Assembly (NCBI GenBank): GCA_937900425.1
Contig: CALCDT010000189.1
Location: 1 to 62,262, forward strand
Direction of reading: 5' to 3'
From: an uncultured Alphaproteobacteria bacterium
Lineage (GTDB): Bacteria > Pseudomonadota > Alphaproteobacteria > Rhizobiales > Pleomorphomonadaceae
Length of the DNA stretch: 62,262 bases
Both the position numbers and the translations under genes were made by a program. The notes under the pieces are model-generated. The model saw nothing but the letters and a program-made list of their open reading frames with translations, had not been told where the DNA came from and did not search any database. Below, piece by piece: positions 1-8,677 of this stretch; the first letter of the stretch is position 1, and each line of letters opens with the position of its first letter.

Positions 1-335
1 CCTGCGCGCCGCCGGCCGCGGGCCGTCGGTTGCGGCGGATGGATCGCCGGGGCGAGCGGGGCGATCGCCGTCGCGGCCGCGGCGTCGGCGAGGGAGGGCG
101 GGCCGGCCGCGAGGGGCGGACCGGGAAGGAACGGCGGACCCTCCGTCGGCGGAACGTCGGCGCCCGCCTCGTCTTCAACGTCCGGCGCGGCGTCGACGGC
201 GTCGTGAGGCAAGCCGGCCGCACCGGCTTCGGCGTCGGCCGCTGGCTCGGGCCGACCCGGGAACGGGGTGGTCGGGTCCGGCACGGGTCGGCCGGACGTT
301 TCGGCACAGAAGCCGGCGTTGCCGTCCGGCGTCAC
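1..335 (-). CDS. Pro/Ala-rich open frame, GTGA-coupled to MATE gene (3' end off window)
   Basis: An open frame without stops starts at a GTG that overlaps the TGA of the MATE transporter gene (GTGA arrangement) and runs to the left edge, about 111 codons. It begins V-T-P-D-G-N-A-G-F-C and is rich in Pro, Ala, Asp and Glu, with few basic residues until the edge. The opposite-strand frame over the same DNA is strongly Arg-rich, as antisense shadows usually are, so this strand is the better coding candidate. No domain is recognised. Stops are rare at this GC content, so an open frame alone is weak evidence. The coupled start is the main support. Confidence 0.35.
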   Translation of the reverse strand, partial: MTPDGNAGFCAETSGRPVPDPTTPFPGRPEPAADAEAGAAGLPHDAVDAAPDVEDEAGADVPPTEGPPFLPGPPLAAGPPSLADAAAATAIAPLAPAIHPPQPTARGRRRA

Positions 336-1861
336 GACGTACCCCCGCCGGCGCCGGGGAGAACGGCGGCGGCGACCGGCGCCGCCGCCTCGAAATGCCG
401 GCTCTGCCAGGCGAAGCGGGCGAGCAGCACCGAGCCGACCAGGGTGACGCCGCAGACGATGCCCATCCAGATGCCGACGCCGCCGTAGCCGAGCCAGAAG
501 GCGAACAGGCAGGCGAGCGGCATGCCGACGCCCCAGTAGCCGAGGGCCGAGGCGATCATGGCGAAGCGGTTGTCGTCGAGGCCGCGCAGCACGCCCATGC
601 CGGCGCCGTAGAGACCGTCGGCGAAGATGAAGCCGGCGGCGAAGGGAATGAGCGTCGTGGCGATCGCCACCGTCGAGGCGTTCTCGGGCAGCCGGGCATC
701 GAGGAACAGGCCGATGAAGGTCGCCGGGAAGGCGGCGACGACGAGGGCGGCGGCGGTCATCGACAGGATCGACAGGGTGGAGGCGACGTTGCCGGCCCGC
801 CAGGCGTCGTCCATCGCCCGGGCACCGCGGCGGTAGCGGATGCGCAGGGCGCCGGCGTCGCCGAAGGCCGAGGCGAAGGCCCAGGCGATGGTGCCAAAAT
901 TGAGTGCGATCTGGTGGGCGGCGAGCGTCGCCGCGCCGAACTGGCCGATCAGCAGGGTCAGCGTCAGGTAGTAGACGTTGTCGATCGCCTGCATCATGCC
1001 GATCGGCAGGCCGCGGCCGAAGACGTGGAATAGGCCCTTCACACCGGCGATGCCGAAGGGAACCTTGCGCCGGCGCGGCCCGAGATGGACCACGGCCAGC
1101 ATCACCAGCGCCCCGGCCCAGCTGACGAGGACGAAGGCCCAGGGAATGCCGAGCCAGCCGACCTCCGGCAGGCCGCCGTGGCCCGAGACGAGGCCGAAGC
1201 CGAGCAGCACGTAGACCGCGATCGAGATCGGCGTCAGCACGAACAGGATCGAGGCGAGGCCGAGGGCGGGAAGCGCCGCGCGCATCAGCCCGAGGCGGAT
1301 CAGGTTGGCCGGTTCGGCCCAGCGCATGATGTCGAGCACCGCGGCGGTGCCGGCGACGATCTCCGGGTCCTGGCCCAGGGCGAGCAGCAACGAGGGCGCC
1401 GCGCTCATCCAGGCGAAGGACAGGATCGAAAGCAGGCCGGCCAGCACGAGGCCGCGGCTGTAGCTCTCGGCCACCGCCCGGCCGTCGCCGGCCCCTTCCG
1501 CCTCCGACATCATCAGCCCGGCGATGACGACGACGCCGCAGAGGATGTTGGTGCTGACGGCGGCGCGGATGGCGAGGCCGCCGGCCGCCAGCGCGTCGGC
1601 GCTGGTCCAGCCGAACATCAGCAGCGTCGCCGTGGTGGTGGCGAGATTGGAGAAATGGGCCATCGAGATCGGCCCGGCGAGCCGCAGCGTCTCGGTGACG
1701 TGGCCGCCGAGCGGTCTGGCGCCGACGCGGTCCGAGGGCCGGTCCCGCGAGCCGGCGATGGCCCGCGATCCGGTCGCGAACCTCGGCCAGCGCCGTCGCG
1801 GGGTGGCGAAATCCGGGGAAAGGCGGGCGGCGTCGGGTCCGGGAAGGTCGTCGGCAGTCAT
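332..1861 (-). CDS. MATE family efflux transporter
   Basis: This 509-residue polytopic membrane protein of the MATE (NorM/DinF-like) family would export drugs, toxins or metabolites in exchange for Na+ or H+. The hydrophilic N-terminus (about 50 residues) precedes two MatE halves with about 12 hydrophobic helices. The first half begins near V-T-E-T-L-R-L-A-G-P-I-S and the second near the G-R-G-L-P-I-G-M-M-Q-A segment. The start at 1861 was chosen over an upstream ATG at 1921 because the extra 20 residues are low-complexity, but the true start could lie even further in. It diverges from the inositol operon. The substrate cannot be told from sequence. Confidence 0.88.
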   Translation of the reverse strand: MTADDLPGPDAARLSPDFATPRRRWPRFATGSRAIAGSRDRPSDRVGARPLGGHVTETLRLAGPISMAHFSNLATTTATLLMFGWTSADALAAGGLAIRAAVSTNILCGVVVIAGLMMSEAEGAGDGRAVAESYSRGLVLAGLLSILSFAWMSAAPSLLLALGQDPEIVAGTAAVLDIMRWAEPANLIRLGLMRAALPALGLASILFVLTPISIAVYVLLGFGLVSGHGGLPEVGWLGIPWAFVLVSWAGALVMLAVVHLGPRRRKVPFGIAGVKGLFHVFGRGLPIGMMQAIDNVYYLTLTLLIGQFGAATLAAHQIALNFGTIAWAFASAFGDAGALRIRYRRGARAMDDAWRAGNVASTLSILSMTAAALVVAAFPATFIGLFLDARLPENASTVAIATTLIPFAAGFIFADGLYGAGMGVLRGLDDNRFAMIASALGYWGVGMPLACLFAFWLGYGGVGIWMGIVCGVTLVGSVLLARFAWQSRHFEAAAPVAAAVLPGAGGGTS

Positions 1862-2517
1862 CGGGCCTCGTTCCCCGCGCTGCGGCGGCCGCGCGGCGGG
1901 CTGCTCGCTGGTTCCCCGCACCGCAGGGCGACGGGGTCCGCAAGACGTCTCGTCGATGGTCCGGCGCAGGCTCGCCCGTCACAGACCGCAAGCGCGGCCG
2001 GCGGGTGAACCCGCGCCGGAAGGAGGCCGGACGAGCGGGCCGAGAAGAGGGGGAGGATCGGAGCCGTCCGGCCCTTCCTGACTAGCCCCGGCGCCGGCAA
2101 GGAACCATCGCCAAGGCGCCAACCGTCCTTCGGCCGCGTCCGTGGACGGCCTGCCCAAGGCTTCGGCAGGTTGCCGGAGAGATGGGCGCTGCCAGGGGTG
2201 CGGGAAGGGCGCCGGTGGGGCGGCCGGCGGGCGGTCGGCGAGGCGACGGGCCACTCTCGCCGCGGCTTCCGCAGGCAGGAACACCCTCGGCGCGAACGGG
2301 CGCAATGACAAAAGAGGATGACGGGTTCTTGATGGGAATCGATCAGCGGCGAGGTGGATCGTCGCAGGTGGCGATGCTATCCCCCTTGCCGAACGAGGCG
2401 GGCCGCCGGCGGGCCGGACGACGGGTCGACCGACGGTCCGGATCGTCCCGGCCGGCCCGGGACGCGGGCTTTGCGATCATGCCGGCGAGGAGACCGGCAG
2501 GGGGAGAGCAACACGGC
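1862..2517. other. Divergent intergenic region, MATE / iolC
   Basis: About 650 bp lie between the divergent MATE and iolC genes. Several frames are open because of high GC, but they are Arg/Pro-rich and look like shadows. The iolC frame itself is open back to 2182, including a possible earlier ATG near 2305, but the extra residues do not resemble the sugar-kinase family. The inositol-operon promoter and any repressor sites must lie here. I cannot single out a convincing operator. Confidence 0.5.
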
Positions 2518-4440
2518 ATGGCGACGCTCGACGTGATCACCCTCGGCCGCTCGTCGGTCGATCTCTACGGCAGCCAGATCGGCGGCCGGCTCGAGGACAT
2601 GGCCTCCTTCGAGAAATACATCGGCGGCAGCCCGACAAACATCGCCTGCGGCACCGCCCGGCTCGGCCTGAAATCGGGCCTGATCACCCGGGTCGGCGAC
2701 GAGCACATGGGCCGCTTCATCCGCGAGCAACTGGTGCGCGAAGGGGTCGACGTGCGCGGCGTCGTCACCGATCCGGAACGCCTCACCGCCCTCGTCATCC
2801 TCGGTATCCGCGACGAGGACAGCTTCCCGCTGATCTTCTACCGCGAGAATTGCGCCGACATGGCCCTCTGCGAGGCCGACATCGACGAGGCGCTGATCGC
2901 CGACACCCGGGCGCTGGTGGTCACCGGAACGCACCTCAGCAACCCGCGCACCGAGGCGGCGGTGCTGAAGGCGCTGCGTCTCGCCCGCGCCCACGGCGTG
3001 CGCACCGCCCTCGACGTCGACTATCGCCCGAACCTCTGGGGCGTCGCCGGCCACGGCGAGGGCGAAAGCCGCTTCGTCGCCTCCGACATGGTCACCGCCA
3101 AGCTCAAGGCCCACCTCCACCTGTTCGACCTCATCGTCGGCACCGAGGAGGAGTTCCACATCGCCGGCGGCACCACCGACACGATCGCGGCGCTGAAGGC
3201 GGTGCGCACCGTCAGCGCGGCGACGCTGATCTGCAAGCGCGGCGCGGCCGGTGCCGTGGCCTTTTCCGGCGCGATCCCGGCGACGCTCGACGAGGGCGAG
3301 GCGGGACCCGGCTTTCCGATCGAAGTCTTCAACGTTCTCGGCGCCGGCGACGGCTTCTTCTCCGGCCTGCTCAAGGGCTGGATGGAGGACGCGCCCTGGC
3401 CGCAGGCGCTTAAATACGCCAACGCCTGCGGCGCCTTCGCGGTCTCCCGCCACGGCTGCACCCCGGCCTATCCCTCGCTCGAGGAGCTCGAGTTCTTCCT
3501 GAAACGCGGCGTCGTCCGCCCGGATCTTCGCAACGACGAGGCGCTGGAGCAGATCCACTGGGCGACCAACCGCCGCCGCTCCCACGGGCCCGATCTCGCC
3601 GACGCCCGCATCTTCGCCTTCGACCACCGCCTCCAGCTCGAGGAGATGCCGGGCTACGAACCGGCGAAGGGCGGCGCCTTCAAGAAGCTGTGCCTTTCCG
3701 CGGCGCTGAAGGTGCAGGACGGACGGGCCGGCTACGGCATCCTCTGCGACGAGCGCATCGGCCGCGCCGCTCTCTACGCCGCCGCTGGCACCGGGCTGTG
3801 GATCGGCCGGCCGGCGGAGTGGCCGGGATCGCGCCCGCTGACGCTGGAGCCCGCCCTCGGCCCCGATTGCGGCGGCCTGCGCGAATGGGCCCGCGAGCAC
3901 GTCGTCAAGGTGCTCTGCTTCTGCCATCCGGACGATGCGCCGGAGCGGCGGGCCGAGCAGGAGGAAACGGTGAAGCGGCTGTTCACCGCGGCGCGGCGCA
4001 ACCGTCTCGAATTCCTTTTGGAGATCATCCCCTCCAAGGTCGCCCCGACCGACGACGACACCACCGCGGTGCTGATCCGCCAGTTCTACGCCGCCGGCAT
4101 CTATCCCGACTGGTGGAAGCTCGAACCGCTGAAGACGAAGGCGGCCTGGACGAAGGCGATCGCCGCCATCGAGGCTCACGACCGGCACACCCGCGGCATC
4201 GTCGTGCTCGGCCTCGACGCGCCGGAGGCGGACCTCGCGGCGAGCTTCCGCGTCGCCGCCGGCTTTCCCCTCGTCCGCGGCTTCGCGGTGGGACGCACGA
4301 TCTTCGGCGACGTCGCCCGGGCCTGGATGACGGGCGAGATGGCGGACGAGGCCGCGGTCGAGGAGATGGCGCGGCGCTACGCCCGCCTCTGCGCACTTTG
4401 GGATCAGGCACGCGGAAACGCCCGGGAGAAGGCAGCATGA
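2518..4440 (+). CDS. iolC: 5-dehydro-2-deoxygluconokinase fused to a DUF2090 domain (IolC)
   Basis: The protein has 640 residues and two parts. Residues 1 to about 335 are a PfkB-family kinase with the N-terminal G-G-S-P-T-N-I motif near residue 36 and the C-terminal anion-hole signature G-A-G-D-G-F-F-S-G near residue 275. This part phosphorylates 5-dehydro-2-deoxy-D-gluconate in myo-inositol catabolism. The remainder (about 300 residues) is DUF2090, an aldolase-like TIM-barrel domain that may act on the kinase product; that role is inferred from fusion and family. A GGGGGAGA ribosome site precedes the ATG at 2518. The stop overlaps the iolD start in ATGA, so the two are translationally coupled. 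Confidence 0.95.
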   Translation: MATLDVITLGRSSVDLYGSQIGGRLEDMASFEKYIGGSPTNIACGTARLGLKSGLITRVGDEHMGRFIREQLVREGVDVRGVVTDPERLTALVILGIRDEDSFPLIFYRENCADMALCEADIDEALIADTRALVVTGTHLSNPRTEAAVLKALRLARAHGVRTALDVDYRPNLWGVAGHGEGESRFVASDMVTAKLKAHLHLFDLIVGTEEEFHIAGGTTDTIAALKAVRTVSAATLICKRGAAGAVAFSGAIPATLDEGEAGPGFPIEVFNVLGAGDGFFSGLLKGWMEDAPWPQALKYANACGAFAVSRHGCTPAYPSLEELEFFLKRGVVRPDLRNDEALEQIHWATNRRRSHGPDLADARIFAFDHRLQLEEMPGYEPAKGGAFKKLCLSAALKVQDGRAGYGILCDERIGRAALYAAAGTGLWIGRPAEWPGSRPLTLEPALGPDCGGLREWAREHVVKVLCFCHPDDAPERRAEQEETVKRLFTAARRNRLEFLLEIIPSKVAPTDDDTTAVLIRQFYAAGIYPDWWKLEPLKTKAAWTKAIAAIEAHDRHTRGIVVLGLDAPEADLAASFRVAAGFPLVRGFAVGRTIFGDVARAWMTGEMADEAAVEEMARRYARLCALWDQARGNAREKAA

Positions 4441-6275
4441 CGAAGACGATTCGCCTGACGGCCGCACAGGCCATGGTCCGCTGGCTCTCGGTGCAGATGA
4501 CCGAGGACGGCGAGCGGTTCATCGAGGGGGTCTGGGCGATCTTCGGCCACGGCAACGTCGCCGGCATCGGCGAGGCGCTGCACGGCATCGGCGAGGCGCT
4601 GCCGACCTGGCGCGGCCAGAACGAGCAGACGATGGCCCACGCCGCCATCGCCTACGCCAAGACGAAGAAGCGGCGGCGGGCGCAGGCGGTGACCTCCTCG
4701 ATCGGTCCCGGCGCCACCAACATGGTGACGGCGGCGGCGCTCGCCCACGTCAACCGGCTGCCCGTCCTGTTCATCCCCGGCGACGTTTTCGCGGGCCGCC
4801 GGCCCGACCCGGTGCTGCAGCAGATCGAGGATTTCGACGACGGCACCGTCTCGGCCAACGACTGCTTCCGCCCGGTGGTGCGCTATTTCGACCGCATCAC
4901 CCGGCCCGAGCACCTGCTGACCGCGCTGCCGCGGGCGCTCGCGGTGATGACCGACCCGGCCAACTGCGGCCCGGTCTGTCTCGCCTTCTGCCAGGACGTC
5001 CAGGCCGAGGCCTTCGACTATCCGGAAGGCTTCTTTTCGCCGAAGGTCTGGCGCATTCGCCGGCCCGAGCCGGACCCGCGCGAGGTCGCCGAGGTCGCCG
5101 ACCTGATCCGGGCGGCGAAGGCGCCGGTGATCGTCTCCGGCGGCGGGGTGATCTACTCGCAGGCGGAGGCGACGCTCGCCGCCTTCGCCCGCGCCCGCAA
5201 CATTCCCTTCGTCGAGACCCAGGCCGGCAAGGGCGCCAACGGTTGGGACGATCCCTTCAACTACGGCGCCCCCGGCGTCACCGGCTCGGCCTGCGCCAAC
5301 GCGCTCTGCGAGAAGGCCGACCTCGTCATCGGCGTAGGAACCCGGTTCCAGGACTTCACCACCGGCTCCTGGTCGCTGTTCGCCAACCCCGATCGCACGC
5401 TCGTCTCCATCAACCTCCACCCCTACGACGCCGCCAAGCACGGGGCCGTGCCGGTGGTCGGAGATGCGAAGGTGGTGCTGGAGGCGCTGACGAAGGCGCT
5501 CGGCGACCATCGTGCCCCCGACTTCGACGCCGCCTCCCGCCTCGCCTGGCACGAGACGGTGCGCACCGTCACCGCCGCCCCCGGGCCGGAAGCGGGCAAC
5601 GCCCTGCCGACGGATGCGCAGGTGATCGGCGCCGTCCAGCGCACCGCGACGGCGAACACCGTGGCGATGTGCGCCGCCGGCACCATGCCCGGCGCGCTCC
5701 ACGTGCTGTGGCAGGCGGCCGCCGGCGGCTACCACATGGAATACGGCTTCAGCTGCATGGGCTACGAGATCGCCGGGGCGATGGGCATCAAGCTCGCCGC
5801 GCCGGACAAGGACGTCGTCTGCTTCGTCGGCGACGGCTCCTACATGATGGCCAATTCCGAACTCGCGACCGCGGTGATGCGCCGCGTGCCCTTCACCGTG
5901 GTGCTGACCGACAACCGCGGCTACGGCTGCATCAACCGCCTGCAGATCGGCTGCGGCGGCGCCGAGTTCAACAACCTCTACAAGGACACGAACGTCGAGG
6001 CGCAGCCGGAGATCGACTACGTCGCCCACGCCGCCGCGATGGGCGCCCATGCCGAGAAGGCGGTCTCGATCGCCGACCTCGAGGCGAAGATCCTCGCCGC
6101 CCGCGGCCGCGCGGTGCCGAGCGTCATCGTCATCGACACCGACCCCGCACCCGGTACCGGCGCCGGCGGCCATTGGTGGGACGTCGCGGTGCCGCAGGTC
6201 GGCGGGCCGGAACGGCTGGAAGCGGCCCGGGCGCGCTACGAGGCGGGGCTGTCCGGGCAGCGCGTCGTCGGGTGA
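4437..6275 (+). CDS. iolD: 3D-(3,5/4)-trihydroxycyclohexane-1,2-dione acylhydrolase (IolD)
   Basis: This 612-residue ThDP-dependent enzyme hydrolyses the cyclic dione intermediate of myo-inositol breakdown to 5-deoxy-D-glucuronate. It shows the acetolactate-synthase-like three-domain layout: an N-terminal pyrimidine-binding domain, a central domain, and a C-terminal ThDP/Mg2+ motif beginning G-D-G-S near residue 465 and ending in the N-R-G-Y segment. The length is usual for the family. The start overlaps the iolC stop by 4 bp. A 59-bp gap with a GGAAAGG ribosome site follows before iolB. Confidence 0.95.
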   Translation: MTKTIRLTAAQAMVRWLSVQMTEDGERFIEGVWAIFGHGNVAGIGEALHGIGEALPTWRGQNEQTMAHAAIAYAKTKKRRRAQAVTSSIGPGATNMVTAAALAHVNRLPVLFIPGDVFAGRRPDPVLQQIEDFDDGTVSANDCFRPVVRYFDRITRPEHLLTALPRALAVMTDPANCGPVCLAFCQDVQAEAFDYPEGFFSPKVWRIRRPEPDPREVAEVADLIRAAKAPVIVSGGGVIYSQAEATLAAFARARNIPFVETQAGKGANGWDDPFNYGAPGVTGSACANALCEKADLVIGVGTRFQDFTTGSWSLFANPDRTLVSINLHPYDAAKHGAVPVVGDAKVVLEALTKALGDHRAPDFDAASRLAWHETVRTVTAAPGPEAGNALPTDAQVIGAVQRTATANTVAMCAAGTMPGALHVLWQAAAGGYHMEYGFSCMGYEIAGAMGIKLAAPDKDVVCFVGDGSYMMANSELATAVMRRVPFTVVLTDNRGYGCINRLQIGCGGAEFNNLYKDTNVEAQPEIDYVAHAAAMGAHAEKAVSIADLEAKILAARGRAVPSVIVIDTDPAPGTGAGGHWWDVAVPQVGGPERLEAARARYEAGLSGQRVVG

Positions 6276-6334
6276 GGGGAGGCGAGGGGGACCGCAGGCC
6301 CAGCCTCACCCTCGAGATCACGGAAAGGATGCCC

Positions 6335-7141
6335 ATGAGCCCGCTGCTGCGCAGACCCTTCGGCGACCACGGCAAGGTCCACGAGATCACCCCGCAGTCG
6401 GCCGGCTGGCGCCACGTCGGCTTCTCGCTCTACCGGCTGCGCGCCGGCGAAAGCGCCGCCGAGGCGACGGGCGAGCGCGAGGTGATCCTCGTCGTCGTCG
6501 AGGGCAAGGCGGCGATCACCGCCGCCGGCACCGACTGGGGCCTGCTCGGCGCGCGCATGGACGTCTTCGAGAAGACGGCGCCGCATTGTCTCTACGTCCC
6601 GAACGGGGCGGAGTGGCGGGCGACGGCCGCGACCGACCTCACCCTCGCCGTCTGCTCGGCGCCGGGGCGCGGCGGCCATCCCGCCCGCCGGATCGGCCCG
6701 GAGGGCATCGCGCTGACGCCCCGCGGCAAGGGCCAGAACACGCGCTTCATCAACAACATCGCCATGGAGAACGAGGATTTCTGCGACAGCCTGCTGGTCA
6801 CCGAGGTCTTCACGCCGTCCGGCAACTGGTCGTCCTACCCGAGCCACCGCCACGACGAGGACGATTTTCCGCGCATCACCTATCTCGAAGAGACCTATTA
6901 CCACCGCCTGAACCCGGCCCAGGGCTTCGGCGTCCAGCGCGTCTACACCGAGGACGGCAGCCTCGACGAGACGATGGCGGTGAAGAACCACGACGTCGTC
7001 CTCGTCCCCCGCGGCCACCACCCCTGCGGCGCCCCCTACGGCTACGAGATGTACTACCTCAACGTCATGGCCGGCCCGCTGCGCAAATGGCGCTTCGAGC
7101 CCGATCCGGCGCACCGCTGGATCATGGAGAGGGATGCCTGA
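6335..7141 (+). CDS. iolB: 5-deoxy-glucuronate isomerase (IolB)
   Basis: This 268-residue bicupin isomerase converts 5-deoxy-D-glucuronate to 5-dehydro-2-deoxy-D-gluconate, the substrate of IolC. The second cupin carries a likely metal-binding S-H-R-H-D-E-D motif near residue 170, followed by E-E-T-Y-Y-H. Of two close ATGs, 6335 was chosen because GGAAAGG at 6322-6328 sits 6 nt upstream of it, while the ATG at 6329 abuts that site. It is the last recognisable iol gene here. iolE, iolG and an inositol transporter are not in the window. Confidence 0.95.
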   Translation: MSPLLRRPFGDHGKVHEITPQSAGWRHVGFSLYRLRAGESAAEATGEREVILVVVEGKAAITAAGTDWGLLGARMDVFEKTAPHCLYVPNGAEWRATAATDLTLAVCSAPGRGGHPARRIGPEGIALTPRGKGQNTRFINNIAMENEDFCDSLLVTEVFTPSGNWSSYPSHRHDEDDFPRITYLEETYYHRLNPAQGFGVQRVYTEDGSLDETMAVKNHDVVLVPRGHHPCGAPYGYEMYYLNVMAGPLRKWRFEPDPAHRWIMERDA

Positions 7142-7610
7142 GGCGGGTTCCTCGCTCCGCTGATCAGTTGCAATTCCCGCCGCCCCGGTAGGCTGGAGAG
7201 TTCCATCCTGCCGTCCATGGCTATTGCGAAAGCCTCTGGCGCGGTGCAGAGTTTGCCCCGTCCCGCAATGCAGCAGGGTCGCCTTCCGGACGCAGACCGA
7301 CCGGCGGGTCTGTCGTCTCGGACGCCGGGCGGTGCAACGTCCGCGCATCCACGGGTTTCCGGGACTTGCCTGGCGTGCAGCGGGCCGGAATCGGAACGTC
7401 GGCCGAATGCATGTATGGAGATTTCGTCGGCGGGGTGTCGGTCCCGCCAAAATTGCAGATTGTCCCGTCGGCCGAACGCCGTTCCCGGTGCGAAGCCGGG
7501 TCGGAAGGGGACGATGAGAAGAATGTCTTTGAGATCGGGCTTGTGATCCGCAGCCGCTCGCGCAGAGCGCAAGGCGCGCCGACGGTTCGCTACAGCGAAG
7601 GCGAGGTTCT
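7142..7610. other. Intergenic leader upstream of the GSCFA gene
   Basis: About 470 bp lie between iolB and the GSCFA gene. GC content is visibly lower than in the flanking operon. Short open frames on both strands look non-coding: they have unusual composition and no family resemblance. One 82-codon frame (7366-7614) ends in an ATGA overlap with the next start, but I do not recognise it as a gene. No hairpin or operator stands out. Confidence 0.4.
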
Positions 7611-8675
7611 ATGAATCCCTATACCAAACTGCCGAAGTCGGCGTTCTGGCGGCCGGCGGTCGCCGACCGATCGATGTTCGAGATCGAGGGGCTCTGGTCC
7701 CCGAAATTTCGGATCACGCCGCAGATGCCTGTTGCGACCTACGGATCCTGCTTCGCCCAGCACATCGGCAATGCCTTGAAGAGCCGTGGTTTCGACTGGA
7801 TGATCTCGGAGAGGGCTCCGCCCGGCATGAGCGAAGCCAACGCCAAGAAGTTCAACTACAACGTCTTTACGAGCCGCACCGGCAACATCTACACCACCAC
7901 ACTGCTCAGGCAGTGGACGTCCTGGGCCCTCGGCCACGCGGAAGCGCCCGAGGAGTTCTGGGAGAAGGATGGCCGCTTCTACGATCCTTTCCGTCCGGCG
8001 GCCGAAGACGACGGTTTCGAGTCGATCGACGAGGTGCGCAGGACACGGCGTGTGACCATCGACGCCTTCCGCCGCAGCATCACCGACTCCCAGGTCTTCG
8101 TCTTCACGCTCGGTCTGACCGAAAGCTGGATAAACGCCGCCGAAGGATACGAGTATCCGATGTGCCCCGGCACGGTCGCCGGCGACTTCGACGAGAGCCT
8201 GCACAAGTTCGTCAACGAGGACTTCCGCCAGGTTCGGGACGGGCTGATCTCCTCGATCGAGATGATGCGGGAAGCCAACCGCAAGCTCCGGTTCCTGCTC
8301 ACCGTCTCACCGGTACCGCTCACGGCCACCGCTTCCGACAAGCACGTTCTGGTCGCGACCATGTACTCCAAATCGGTACTTCGGGCGGTCGCGGGCCAGC
8401 TCGCGTCGACGGCGGCCTACATCGACTACTTCCCCTCCTACGAGATCATCAACAGCCCGGTGTTCAAGGGTGCCTTCTTCGGACCGAACCAGCGCAACGT
8501 CACGTCCTACGGCGTCAATTTCGTGATGGACCACTTTTTCACCTGCCTCACCGACAGGTTCGGCCCGGTGGAGCCGGCCGCCGCGGTCGAGGAGCGCCGG
8601 GTTCGGCCCTCCAAGCGACGGCGTACGGCGGACGAGGTCTGCGAGGAAGAGCTGCTCGGGGCGTTCGGAGGGTGA
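7611..8675 (+). CDS. GSCFA domain-containing protein
   Basis: This 354-residue protein carries the family-defining G-S-C-F-A-Q-H motif at about residues 45-51. It is followed by a conserved segment around F-T-L-G-L-T-E-S-W and an N-x-x-x-S-x-G-V-x-F-x-M-D-H-F-F region near the C-terminus, as in the SGNH-like GSCFA fold. There is no signal peptide or membrane helix. The family is often seen near polysaccharide or capsule genes, and an esterase or transferase role on glycans is plausible but inferred. The last 30 residues are basic and look disordered. It is followed after 2 bp by a second SGNH-like gene. Confidence 0.85.
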   Translation: MNPYTKLPKSAFWRPAVADRSMFEIEGLWSPKFRITPQMPVATYGSCFAQHIGNALKSRGFDWMISERAPPGMSEANAKKFNYNVFTSRTGNIYTTTLLRQWTSWALGHAEAPEEFWEKDGRFYDPFRPAAEDDGFESIDEVRRTRRVTIDAFRRSITDSQVFVFTLGLTESWINAAEGYEYPMCPGTVAGDFDESLHKFVNEDFRQVRDGLISSIEMMREANRKLRFLLTVSPVPLTATASDKHVLVATMYSKSVLRAVAGQLASTAAYIDYFPSYEIINSPVFKGAFFGPNQRNVTSYGVNFVMDHFFTCLTDRFGPVEPAAAVEERRVRPSKRRRTADEVCEEELLGAFGG

Positions 8676-8677
8676 CC

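Noticed and set aside
30..488. Plus-strand 152-codon open frame at the left edge
   Set aside because: Arg/Gly-rich antisense-type composition, and it overlaps the MATE gene; the minus-strand frame is better supported.
2182..2517. Upstream extension of IolC (possible starts near 2182 or 2305)
   Set aside because: Extra residues are low-complexity and unlike sugar kinases; a good ribosome site precedes the ATG at 2518.
2377..4467. Long minus-strand open frame of 696 codons opposite iolC
   Set aside because: Shadow caused by high GC; composition is Arg/Gly/Ala/Val-biased and the plus strand encodes clear IolC motifs.
7366..7614. 82-codon frame ending in an ATGA overlap with the GSCFA start
   Set aside because: No recognisable sequence and weak coding character; the overlap may be coincidental.
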